In this document: one piece after another, positions 55,576-64,000 of the stretch
Layout of the letters: the number at the start of each line of letters is the position of its first letter
Numbering within the stretch: position 1 is the stretch's first letter
NCBI RefSeq assembly: GCF_003688405.1
Contig: NZ_REFC01000011.1
Coordinates: 620,001-684,000 of the forward strand
Direction of reading: 5' to 3'
From: Ulvibacter antarcticus
Lineage (GTDB): Bacteria > Bacteroidota > Bacteroidia > Flavobacteriales > Flavobacteriaceae
Length of the DNA: 64,000 bases
Position numbers and translations under genes: made by a program
Notes under the pieces: model-generated
Seen by the model: only the letters and a program-made list of their open reading frames with translations
What the model was told of the DNA's origin: nothing
Databases searched by the model: none

Positions 55576-57324
55576 TTAAAGATCTAGCTTAAGTTTTAAT
55601 TCTTTTAATTGTGCTTTATCAATTGGTGCTGGTGCATCGATCATCACATCACGTCCCGCGTTATTTTTTGGGAAAGCGATAAAATCCCGAATCGTTTCCT
55701 GTCCACCTAATATAGCCGTAAGTCTGTCCAAACCAAAGGCAATTCCACCATGTGGAGGCGCTCCGTATTGAAATGCGTCCATTAAAAAGCCGAACTGTGC
55801 TTTCGCCTCTTCAGGTGTAAAACCAAGATAATCGAACATCATCGCCTGTGTCTTTTTATCGTGAATACGAATAGAGCCACCTCCAATTTCATTACCGTTT
55901 AGCACCAAATCGTATGCGTTTGCCTTTACCTCACCTGGCTTGGTTTCTAATAATTCCAACTGTCCGGGTTTTGGTGAAGTAAATGGATGGTGCATAGCGT
56001 GATAGCGCTTGCTGTCTTCATCCCATTCGAGTAGCGGGAAATCTATAACCCATAATGGAGCGAATTCATCTGCCTTTCGAAGGCCAAGACGTTCTGCTAA
56101 CTCCATTCGCAACGCACTTAGTTGTGCGCGGACTTTATTTTTATCTCCTGAAAGCACACATATAAGATCTCCTTTTTGGGCTCCGGTTACTTCTGCCCAT
56201 TTGGCAAGATCATCCTGATCGTAGAACTTATCTACGGAAGATTTATAGCTTCCATCATCGTTACAACGTGAATATACCATTCCAAGAGCGCCAACCTGAG
56301 GTCTTCTTACCCAATCGATTAATTTATCAATTTCTTTTCGAGTGTAAGAGTTTCCGCCGGGTACTGCGATTCCAACTACCAATTCGGCCTGATTGAAAAC
56401 GTTAAACTCTTTATGTTGAGCAACAGCATTTAATTCTCCGAATTCCATTCCGAAGCGAATATCAGGCTTGTCATTCCCGTAACGCTTCATAGCATCGTCA
56501 TAAGTCATTCTTGGAAATTCAGCTAGTTCTATATTCTTTATTTCCTTTATAAGATGCCTTGTTAGTCCCTCAAAAGTGTTTAAAATATCCTCTTGTTCGA
56601 CAAAGGCCATTTCGCAGTCGATTTGCGTAAATTCGGGCTGTCTATCTGCTCTGAGATCTTCATCACGGAAACATTTTACAATTTGAAAATATTTGTCCAT
56701 ACCACCCACCATAAGCAGCTGCTTAAAAGTTTGAGGAGATTGAGGAAGTGCATAAAATTGCCCTTCATTCATTCGAGACGGCACCACAAAATCACGAGCC
56801 CCTTCGGGTGTTGATTTAATAAGATAAGGTGTTTCTACTTCAACGAAACCCTTTTCAGACAAATAATTACGAACCGCCATAGTCACTTTATGACGAAAAA
56901 TTAGATTTTCGCGTACTGGCTTTCTTCTTATATCCAGATAGCGGTATTTCATCCTAAGGTCTTCACCACCATCAGTTTCATCTTCGATAGTAAAAGGTGG
57001 TGTTAAAGATTGGTTTAGAATAATCACTTCGGAAACCAATATTTCAATGTCACCGGTAACCATATTCGGGTTTTTAGATTCTCTTTCGATTACCTTTCCA
57101 TGCACTTGTATAACAAATTCACGACCTAATTTTGAAGCAATTTCCATGACGGCTTTGGCAGTGCGTTCCTCATCGAATATAAGCTGAGTTATGCCATAAC
57201 GATCTCTTAGATCTACCCAGATCATAAATCCTTTATTTCTGATTTTTTGAACCCAACCAGACAATGTTACTTCCTGATCGATATTTGAGGCGCTCAATTC
57301 GCCGTTTGAATGTGTTCTATACAT
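55576..57324 (-). CDS. aspS: Aspartate--tRNA ligase
   Basis: A 582-residue class II synthetase. Order: anticodon-binding OB fold (about 1-110), catalytic core with ESPQTFKQL-type [12 protein letters not shown] and [11 protein letters not shown] motifs, the bacterial GAD insert (about 280-410) and the motif 3 region [15 protein letters not shown]. The start [14 protein letters not shown] is consistent with a short N-terminus. Confidence 0.97.
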   Translation of the reverse strand: MYRTHSNGELSASNIDQEVTLSGWVQKIRNKGFMIWVDLRDRYGITQLIFDEERTAKAVMEIASKLGREFVIQVHGKVIERESKNPNMVTGDIEILVSEVIILNQSLTPPFTIEDETDGGEDLRMKYRYLDIRRKPVRENLIFRHKVTMAVRNYLSEKGFVEVETPYLIKSTPEGARDFVVPSRMNEGQFYALPQSPQTFKQLLMVGGMDKYFQIVKCFRDEDLRADRQPEFTQIDCEMAFVEQEDILNTFEGLTRHLIKEIKNIELAEFPRMTYDDAMKRYGNDKPDIRFGMEFGELNAVAQHKEFNVFNQAELVVGIAVPGGNSYTRKEIDKLIDWVRRPQVGALGMVYSRCNDDGSYKSSVDKFYDQDDLAKWAEVTGAQKGDLICVLSGDKNKVRAQLSALRMELAERLGLRKADEFAPLWVIDFPLLEWDEDSKRYHAMHHPFTSPKPGQLELLETKPGEVKANAYDLVLNGNEIGGGSIRIHDKKTQAMMFDYLGFTPEEAKAQFGFLMDAFQYGAPPHGGIAFGLDRLTAILGGQETIRDFIAFPKNNAGRDVMIDAPAPIDKAQLKELKLKLDL

Positions 57325-57361
57325 TGTGATTAGTTATGCTTCCTTAATTTACTGAAAGCTG

Positions 57362-57369
57362 CAAATTTA
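57362..57369 (-). promoter_or_regulatory. Candidate -7 element of aspS
   Basis: CAAATTTA on the plus strand reads TAaaTTTG on the minus strand, 38 bp before the aspS ATG. No -33 TTTG was located. Confidence 0.5.
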
Positions 57370-57526
57370 TAAAGATAATCATTGGAAAACATTATAAAAG
57401 TAAGAAAGAATCGACCAGACTTATATTTATAAAAGTTGATAAAATTGTGAGTAATATTCACATCTATGCATAAAGTTGACAATTTCTTTGTTAACTTGGG
57501 GGGAATTAATATAAAACCACTTAATT

Positions 57527-60484
57527 ATGAAACAAAAAAACTCTTATCGCAGGAGCATTCTGCTTTTGTTACTTGTTTTACCTTGTTTTGTGTTCGCACA
57601 ATCGACCCTTATAGGAAAGGTAAACAGTGATAAAGGTGAGACCGTCCCCTTTGCAAATGTTATTCAGAAAGGAACGACGAATGGTACCACCACTGGTATC
57701 GATGGTAATTTTACCATTGAGGTACCCAGTTTGCCAACGACTTTAGAATTCTCTTCTCTAGGTTATTTAACCGTGGAGTTGAGAGTTACAAATGCAACTC
57801 CTATAACAGTAACCATGGGCGAATCTGCTCAGGCACTTGAAGAAGTTGTGGTTACCGGATTGGCAACATCTGTAAAACGAACCAACTCAGCCAATGCTGT
57901 TGCCTCGATTTCAGCGGAACAATTAACAGGAACCACCCCGCCACCTACATTAGATGGCGCATTGTACGGGAAATTCGCCGGTGCGGTTGTTAACTCTAAC
58001 TCGGGAGCACCGGGTGGAGGTATATCGGTTAAGCTTCGTGGAGCAACTTCTCTACAAGGAAATATTCAGCCACTGTATATTATAGATGGAGTCTATGTTG
58101 ACAACTCTTCCATTGCAGCAGGATTAAACACAGTATCTGGAGCTGCTTCCGGAGGAAGTGCTTCAAACCAGGATAATCCAACAAATAGGATTGCCGATTT
58201 GAATCCAGAAGATATCGCGAATATTGAGATATTAAAAGGAGCTTCGGCTGCGGCGATTTACGGATCACGTGCAGCAGCAGGGGTAATTATTATTACCACA
58301 AAACGAGGGAAGGCTGGTGAAACTCAATTCAAATTCTCACAATCTGTTGGATGGGTAGAAGCTATAAACCTATTAGGAGTTAGAGATTATACGGCGGCGA
58401 GAGTTGAAGAAAGTTTTGGTGCAGCAGATGCAGCGCTTTTCGTAGCGGCTAGTAATGCAGGAACCTTGGTAGATTATGAAAAAGAAATCTTTGGAGAACA
58501 TGGAATCGTTTCAAATTCCAATTTTAGTATGGCAGGTGGTTCCGATAAAACGAAGTTCTTTGCCGGAATAAGTCATAATAATGAGGCCGGAATTGTATTA
58601 AATACAGGTTACGAAAAAACCTCTTTCCGACTTAACTTAGATCACAAACCTCAAGATTGGTTGAAGTTTACGCTAAGTACAAACTATATTTATTCGTCTT
58701 CAGATCGGGGATTTTTTAACAATGATAATACTGGTACAACGATCGGTATCGCTTTAACGGCGACCCGACCATGGGATAATTTATTTCCGGATGCCAATGG
58801 TATTTATCCCGATCACCCGAACAACTCTTCCAATCCACTCCAAACAAGAGATTTGGTACGAAACAATGAAACGGTGAATCGTTTTATTATGGGAGGTACT
58901 GTGAATTTAGATATTTACAAAGCAGATAATTCGAATTTGGAATTGATTCTAAGAGGAGGTATGGATATGTACGCACAGAAAACACGTGCTATCTTCCCAA
59001 AAGAATTACAGTTCCAGAAGCTTACTAATGGGGGGTTAAATGGAGTCTCTTCACAAGGAGATACTCAAAATAAGAATTATAATTTATCTGGGTTTTTGGT
59101 GCATAATTATTTTACAGATAATGATATTAATTTCCGAACTCAAGCGGGTCTAACAAATGAATTTTTCGACCGAAATACAGTTTTAGTTACAGCAACCGGT
59201 CTTGTAGCTTCCGAAACGAATGTAGATCAGGCGGCGAACACAGGAGTTAATCAAACCCGAGTTCAGCAGGAAGATTCAGGATTTTTTGTACAAGAAGAGG
59301 TGAATTTTCAGGATATGTTGATTGCCACTATTGGTGTAAGAGGGGATAAATCTTCAAACAACGGTGATGCGAATAAGTTGTCCTACTATCCTAAAGGATC
59401 ATTAGCGGTGAATATAAACGAATTCGGATTTTGGAAAGAAGATGGTGCTTGGGATCAGTTTAAATTAAGAGCTGCTTACGGAGAGGCTGGAAACTTCCCT
59501 CCACCCGGAGCATTGTTTACGTCCTATAATGCATTCTCTACAGGAGGAATTCTTGGAATTAGCCTTATTGGAGTAAGAGGAGATAAAAGTATTGTTTCAG
59601 AAAGACAAAAAGAACTTGAATTCGGTACAGATCTTTCTTTCCTTGATGGACGAGCTGGTTTAACTGCCACTTACTATATCAAGACAATAGACGACCTGAT
59701 TTTACAATCTGCTTTAGAGCCTTCGACGGGATATACTTCAGAATTTGTAAATGCGGGTGCACTAGAGAATAAGGGAATCGAACTTTCGTTAGATTTAGTT
59801 CCCGTTAGAACAGAAAACTTTGAATGGAACCTCGGTATTAACTGGTTTAAAAATACTTCTGAAATCACACGATTAGATGTTGAACCTTTTAATATTGGTG
59901 CATTTGGAGCAGGTTTAGGTACATTTAGAATTGAAGAAGGTTCAAGTGCCACTCAAATTGTAGGAAGTTTTGCAGGAGAGCTTAGAGTAGTTGGTGATGC
60001 AGAACCTGATTTCCAAATGGGGATTAATAATAATTTGAGATATAAGAATCTTGATCTAACATTTTTATGGCAATGGAAAAAGGGTGGAGATAATGTAAAC
60101 CTTACCACCTTATTAACGGATTTAAACAGAACGAGTCATGATTATGATGATATTACAGTAGATCCAGATGGACTTGTTGTTAACGGACAGTATCGCCCAG
60201 GTGCCGCTGCCGATGTGCATACTCAGGATGCTTCTTATTTAAGACTTCGTGAATTAGGATTGTATTACACAATTCCTAAAGCGATGCTTTCAGGAGTAAT
60301 TGGAGGTACATTCGATTCCATAAGATTAGGATTTTCAGGATCCAATATTATCAATATTTTTGACTATAACAGTTACGACCCTGAAGTATCTAATTTTGGT
60401 GGAGGAACTATTTTTAGTGGAGTTGAGGTAACACCATTTCCATCTTCAAAAAGATACTTATTTCACGTAGCTGCTAACTTTTAA
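57527..60484 (+). CDS. SusC-like TonB-dependent outer-membrane receptor
   Basis: A 985-residue SusC/RagA-type importer. The signal peptide ends at FVFAQ. It has a carboxypeptidase-regulatory-like domain (about 25-100), a plug with the SusC motif ILKGASAAAIYGSRAAAGVIIITTKRG (about 236-262), and a large barrel ending in AANF. The SusD partner begins 12 bp after its stop. The ligand is unknown, and no glycoside hydrolase lies nearby. Confidence 0.95.
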   Translation: MKQKNSYRRSILLLLLVLPCFVFAQSTLIGKVNSDKGETVPFANVIQKGTTNGTTTGIDGNFTIEVPSLPTTLEFSSLGYLTVELRVTNATPITVTMGESAQALEEVVVTGLATSVKRTNSANAVASISAEQLTGTTPPPTLDGALYGKFAGAVVNSNSGAPGGGISVKLRGATSLQGNIQPLYIIDGVYVDNSSIAAGLNTVSGAASGGSASNQDNPTNRIADLNPEDIANIEILKGASAAAIYGSRAAAGVIIITTKRGKAGETQFKFSQSVGWVEAINLLGVRDYTAARVEESFGAADAALFVAASNAGTLVDYEKEIFGEHGIVSNSNFSMAGGSDKTKFFAGISHNNEAGIVLNTGYEKTSFRLNLDHKPQDWLKFTLSTNYIYSSSDRGFFNNDNTGTTIGIALTATRPWDNLFPDANGIYPDHPNNSSNPLQTRDLVRNNETVNRFIMGGTVNLDIYKADNSNLELILRGGMDMYAQKTRAIFPKELQFQKLTNGGLNGVSSQGDTQNKNYNLSGFLVHNYFTDNDINFRTQAGLTNEFFDRNTVLVTATGLVASETNVDQAANTGVNQTRVQQEDSGFFVQEEVNFQDMLIATIGVRGDKSSNNGDANKLSYYPKGSLAVNINEFGFWKEDGAWDQFKLRAAYGEAGNFPPPGALFTSYNAFSTGGILGISLIGVRGDKSIVSERQKELEFGTDLSFLDGRAGLTATYYIKTIDDLILQSALEPSTGYTSEFVNAGALENKGIELSLDLVPVRTENFEWNLGINWFKNTSEITRLDVEPFNIGAFGAGLGTFRIEEGSSATQIVGSFAGELRVVGDAEPDFQMGINNNLRYKNLDLTFLWQWKKGGDNVNLTTLLTDLNRTSHDYDDITVDPDGLVVNGQYRPGAAADVHTQDASYLRLRELGLYYTIPKAMLSGVIGGTFDSIRLGFSGSNIINIFDYNSYDPEVSNFGGGTIFSGVEVTPFPSSKRYLFHVAANF

Positions 60485-60496
60485 AAAAAATAAATT

Positions 60497-61825
60497 ATGA
60501 AAAAATATTTATATAAAATCATGTTCTTCGCTCTGGTGCTGGTCACGACAGTTTCCTGTGAGGTTGAAGAATTTTCAGATCTAAACAATGCAGAAGTAGA
60601 TGCATTTGAAGAAAACCTTACTCGTGGAGATCTACAGGATCTTGTGGGAGGTCTCTTATATAGTTCCCGTTTACGATTAGGGACTTATTATGACGATTGT
60701 GGTGTTATTGGAAGAGAGTTTTATCGTTTCTCTGGTTCAGATCCTCGGTTTACCGGAGATTTATTAGGTGGCGGAGAGCTTACCTTGGATAATAATACCT
60801 TCTATATCACGGCTCCTTGGGCAAGTCGTTACCTAACTGTAAAGAATGCCAATTTAATACTTGGGTTCTTAGATGGACAAGATACATCGGCTCAATTTAC
60901 AACGGCAGAGGTAAATGCAACAAAAGGACTATTAAAGACCTTTATTGCTTATGAATTATTGCTAAACCTTAATTTAACTTATGAGAATGGTATCAGATTG
61001 GATGTGGCCGATGAAAATAATCTTGGTCCATTTGTTGGATATAATCAATCTTTGACTGGTATTCGCGCATTATTAGTGGAAGCCGCTAGTGATCTCTCAA
61101 ATGGGGGCTCTGATTTTCCCTTTATTTTGTCATCAGGATTCAGCTTGTTTAATACGCCGGGTACATTTTTACAGGCAAATAACGCTATCGCAGCTCGTGT
61201 AGCGACTTACCAAGGAGATGCAAGTGCAACGCTTGCTTTCTTGAATAATTCGTTTATGGTAATGGATTCTGAGCAATTAAACTTAGGTATGTTTTATACA
61301 TTCTCCTTAGATCAGACCGATATTGCAAATCCATTGTTCTTCTCTATTGAAGGACTTTCTGCTGCAAATGCAAGAATAGCGCAGCCTAATTTCGTTCCTG
61401 AAGCAGAGACAGGTGATAACAGACTTAGTAAGGTGGTTCTTTTAGACGATCCTATTATGCAGGATGATCTTTCAGGGAATTATGCTTTATTCAGATATAC
61501 TAGTAATGTAGATGATATTCCTATTGTTAGAAATGAAGAGTTAATTCTTTTATATGCTGAAGCGAATATTACTATAAATCCTTCCGAAACAGTTAATGCT
61601 TTGAACCTTATAAGAAATAGTGCAGGTCTTCCAAATTATACTGGAACAAACGACCCGACTGCGCTTACTAATGAGATGCTTACACAGAGAAGATACTCTT
61701 TGTTTGCCGAAGGACATAGATGGATTGATATGAGACGCTATAATAAATTAGGCGACTTACCTATTGATAGAACTGCTGATGATGTTTGGGTTCAATTCCC
61801 AATTCCATTAACAGAAAATCAATAA
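60497..61825 (+). CDS. SusD/RagB-like outer-membrane lipoprotein
   Basis: A 442-residue surface lipoprotein with lipobox TVSC (Cys about 21). Helical TPR-like content and the C-terminal RYSLFAEGHRWIDMRRYNKL (about 412-431) identify the SusD family. It caps the SusC channel and binds the nutrient. It is shorter than most SusD proteins (500 to 600 residues). Confidence 0.93.
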   Translation: MKKYLYKIMFFALVLVTTVSCEVEEFSDLNNAEVDAFEENLTRGDLQDLVGGLLYSSRLRLGTYYDDCGVIGREFYRFSGSDPRFTGDLLGGGELTLDNNTFYITAPWASRYLTVKNANLILGFLDGQDTSAQFTTAEVNATKGLLKTFIAYELLLNLNLTYENGIRLDVADENNLGPFVGYNQSLTGIRALLVEAASDLSNGGSDFPFILSSGFSLFNTPGTFLQANNAIAARVATYQGDASATLAFLNNSFMVMDSEQLNLGMFYTFSLDQTDIANPLFFSIEGLSAANARIAQPNFVPEAETGDNRLSKVVLLDDPIMQDDLSGNYALFRYTSNVDDIPIVRNEELILLYAEANITINPSETVNALNLIRNSAGLPNYTGTNDPTALTNEMLTQRRYSLFAEGHRWIDMRRYNKLGDLPIDRTADDVWVQFPIPLTENQ

Positions 61826-61845
61826 TTATTAATAGAGTATAAAAG

Positions 61846-61877
61846 AAAAACCCTTTCCAATTCGGAAAGGGTTTTTT
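61846..61877. terminator. Terminator of the SusC/SusD unit
   Basis: AAAACCCTTTCC (61847-61858) pairs with GGAAAGGGTTTT (61864-61875) over AATTC, with T residues after it. A residues to the left allow bidirectional use with the RND gene. Confidence 0.9.
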
Positions 61878-61902
61878 ATTGAAAATAAATTGAATGATAT
61901 TA

Positions 61903-64000
61903 TTATTCTGCAGGCTCAAGTTTTGTTTCATTACCTTCAGATGTAACAGTCTCCATATTTCTTTTTTTATGAATCCACATCTTCATACGCATGGCTATAT
62001 AAAATAAAATAGGAACAACGATTAAAGTTAAGAAAGTAGCAATAAAAAGTCCATATATAACTGTCCAAGCTAAAGGTCCCCAAAATATTACGTTATCACC
62101 TCCCATGTATATTTTCGGATCAAACTCACTAAATAATGAGAAGAAATCTATATTTAGACCTATAGCAAGCGGTATTAACCCAAGAATAGTAGTGATGGCA
62201 GTCAATATAACAGGACGTAACCTTGCCTTTCCAGCTTTTATAATACTACTTAGCAAATCTTCTTTGTTTAGATATTCAGAATCATCCATATCTAATTCAT
62301 TTTTCTTCCTGTCTATTAAAAGTTGTGCATAATCTAATAGTACTACTCCATTATTAACTACAATTCCTGCTAAGGAGATAATTCCCATCATGGTCATCAT
62401 TATCACAAATGGAGCTCCCGTTATCACAATCCCTCCAAACACTCCAATAAAGCTAAGAAATATGGCAATCATGATTATCGTAGGCTTGGAAATTGAATTA
62501 AATTGGAAAATTAAGATTAAAAAAATCAGTCCGAGGCCACTAAAAAATGCTCCCATTAAAAACGTCATTTGTTTGTTTTGTTCTTCAATCTGGCCCGTAA
62601 AATCAATTTTTATATTCTCTGGTAATCCTTCAAAATTGCGCATTTCATTTTGCACTTGACTTACGACTGCACCTGCATCAGTATAGCCTGGAGCTAATGC
62701 TGAGTAAACCGTTACAACACGACGGGTGTCTCTATGTTTTATTGCACTAAATCCAGAAGTATTGCTTTTAGAAGCGACAGAAGAAATAGGTATTTCACGC
62801 ATTTCACCTGAATTTGTTCTAAACGTCAAATTCTGATTAAAAAGAGCGCTATAATTATACCTGCTGTCCTTATTAAATCGAATATAAATATCATAATCTT
62901 CTCCAGCGTCTTTAAATATACCGGCTTTAGTTCCAAAAATAGAATTACGTAATTGTTGTCCAACCTGCCCAGCACTAACGCCTAGTTCTCCTGCTTTTTC
63001 TCTGTCTACCGTAACTTGCATGGCCGGTTTGTCTTTATTAACATCTATTTTAAGCTCATCGATTGCGGCAATATTTTTACTATTGATAAAATCCCGCATT
63101 TTTTCTGCGGTTAATATTAATTCATTGTAATCATCGCCTTCTAATTCAATATTTATTGGGGCTCCACTTGGGGGGCCATTTTGATCTTTCTCAACCGAAA
63201 TCAATACTCCAGGATATATACCAACTAAAGCTTCTTGTACCTTTTGCCGCAAATGCTCACTATCTTCTCCTCTTCTAAATTTATATTCGCGCATTGAAGC
63301 AGTGATCTTTCCTTTATGAGGCATCTCAGCTGCAGAACCACCGTCGGTTTGGGGATTTCCAGCTCCTTCACCTACTTGAGAAACAGCACTTTCAACTAAA
63401 AAATTATAGTCTCCATCTCTATACTGCTCTCCATTTATTACTTTATATACTTTTTCTTCAATTTCGTTAGTAATAGCATTAGTTTTATCTATATCCGTCC
63501 CTTGCGGATACTCGATATAGACAATTATTTGATTGGGCTTATTGTCCGGAAAGAACTCAACCTTTGTTCTCTGTGTTGCGAGAGAAGCTCCAAAGGTTAT
63601 AAACGCAACAATTAGTAAAAGAAATGTTCCGCCAATAACTATATAAGGGCGCTTCTTTTTAAATGCTGTAGTTAAATTACGTTCGTACCAATTTTCTAAT
63701 TTGACTAAAGATTTTTTCTGAAATCTATTAGCCATTTTACGTATTATTAATCTATATACCCATAGCATTATGGCTGTAAAAATCATTAATGTTCCCAGAG
63801 CACGATACTCGCCACCAAATAACATAATGAGTATCCCAATTCCTCCAACAATGGTTGTAACTTTTATAATTTGATTAACCGGCATATCTTTATCTTCGGT
63901 AGTCATAAATTGAGAAACTAATACCGAATTAAAGAAAATGGCAACAATAAGTGAAGATCCTAATACTACGGATAATGTAATGGGAAAGTAAATCATAAAC
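61903..64000 (-). CDS. RND-family efflux permease, 5' end outside the window
   Basis: About 699 residues are visible and the frame remains open at the window edge, so this is the C-terminal two-thirds of an inner-membrane AcrB/MMPL-type pump. Visible parts: end of the first transmembrane bundle, the second large periplasmic domain (about 85-480, with AGQVGQQLRNSIFG and DRKLEAG-like repeats), and the last helices with FMMGIISLAGIVVNNGVVLLDYA and ARLRPVILTAITTILGLIPLAIG, the family's GxRxRP motif. It probably exports drugs, metals or lipids. Confidence 0.9.
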   Translation of the reverse strand, partial: FMIYFPITLSVVLGSSLIVAIFFNSVLVSQFMTTEDKDMPVNQIIKVTTIVGGIGILIMLFGGEYRALGTLMIFTAIMLWVYRLIIRKMANRFQKKSLVKLENWYERNLTTAFKKKRPYIVIGGTFLLLIVAFITFGASLATQRTKVEFFPDNKPNQIIVYIEYPQGTDIDKTNAITNEIEEKVYKVINGEQYRDGDYNFLVESAVSQVGEGAGNPQTDGGSAAEMPHKGKITASMREYKFRRGEDSEHLRQKVQEALVGIYPGVLISVEKDQNGPPSGAPINIELEGDDYNELILTAEKMRDFINSKNIAAIDELKIDVNKDKPAMQVTVDREKAGELGVSAGQVGQQLRNSIFGTKAGIFKDAGEDYDIYIRFNKDSRYNYSALFNQNLTFRTNSGEMREIPISSVASKSNTSGFSAIKHRDTRRVVTVYSALAPGYTDAGAVVSQVQNEMRNFEGLPENIKIDFTGQIEEQNKQMTFLMGAFFSGLGLIFLILIFQFNSISKPTIIMIAIFLSFIGVFGGIVITGAPFVIMMTMMGIISLAGIVVNNGVVLLDYAQLLIDRKKNELDMDDSEYLNKEDLLSSIIKAGKARLRPVILTAITTILGLIPLAIGLNIDFFSLFSEFDPKIYMGGDNVIFWGPLAWTVIYGLFIATFLTLIVVPILFYIAMRMKMWIHKKRNMETVTSEGNETKLEPAE

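Noticed and set aside
24-57035. TTCCGAAG as a strand-biased FtsK-orienting (KOPS-like) motif
   Set aside because: About 33 versus 21 copies on the two strands is only a mild bias in this window; KOPS-type motifs are usually much more polar. It cannot be excluded for the genome as a whole.

Overview
The window is a piece of a Flavobacteriaceae-type (Bacteroidota) chromosome. The evidence is AT-rich DNA, type IX secretion (T9SS) C-terminal sorting domains, a SusC/SusD pair, promoters of the TAnnTTTG (-7) class, few Shine-Dalgarno sequences, and flavobacterial gene neighbourhoods (rsmA-mgtE, serS-TPR-DUF4286, pth-rplY-prs). Genus is not claimed. No phage, IS element, CRISPR array or rRNA operon was seen. 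One tRNA gene, tRNA-Leu(CAA), is present.

Layout. 0-4 kb (minus): a dehydrogenase/cupin pair, then rsmA-mgtE-thioesterase. 4.2-6.8 kb (plus): a PorE-like OmpA protein and a CAP-domain lipoprotein, which interrupt an otherwise minus-strand block. 6.8-16.5 kb (minus): DUF4286, a TPR protein, an IPT lipoprotein, serS, a vitamin K-dependent gamma-carboxylase homologue, ribF, pth, rplY and prs. 16.7-17 kb: tRNA-Leu followed by a rearranged second copy of its 3' end and terminator. 17-24.4 kb (minus): a small lipoprotein, a four-gene glycosyltransferase/epimerase operon, and three tandem T9SS-secreted paralogues. 24.5-34.2 kb (mostly plus): HupE/UreJ-like protein, dCMP deaminase, S41 protease, MarC, DUF3109, lipoprotein, nrdB-nrdA and an ArsC-like protein. 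34.2-38.7 kb (minus): DUF6503 protein and a phosphate-type porin with a PiT transporter. 39.1-42 kb (plus): a small membrane protein, then SulP transporter and beta-carbonic anhydrase. 42-46 kb (minus): TonB receptor and beta-helix lipoprotein. 46.2-50.5 kb (plus): dgt and an M36 metalloprotease. 50.6-57.3 kb: dxs, tadA, cold shock protein, CLC protein and aspS. 57.5-61.8 kb: SusC/SusD. The right end is a truncated RND efflux permease.

How genes work together. Deoxynucleotide metabolism is well represented (nrdAB, dCMP deaminase, dgt, prs). Anion handling forms a theme around 35-42 kb: phosphate porin plus PiT, and bicarbonate/sulfate-type SulP plus carbonic anhydrase. The T9SS supplies cargo export for the M36 protease and the three small paralogues.

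The most unusual signals are: (1) the octamer TTCCGAAG/CTTCGGAA, about 54 copies by eye where about 1.5 are expected, in all reading frames and in noncoding DNA; (2) a full-length bacterial homologue of the vitamin K-dependent gamma-carboxylase that keeps the catalytic lysine; (3) the partly duplicated tRNA-Leu 3' end with a palindrome inside the T-loop; (4) a CLC protein lacking its gating glutamate; (5) helically phased ACTTAA repeats between the phosphate and SulP loci. No clearly new multi-gene system was proven from the sequence alone.
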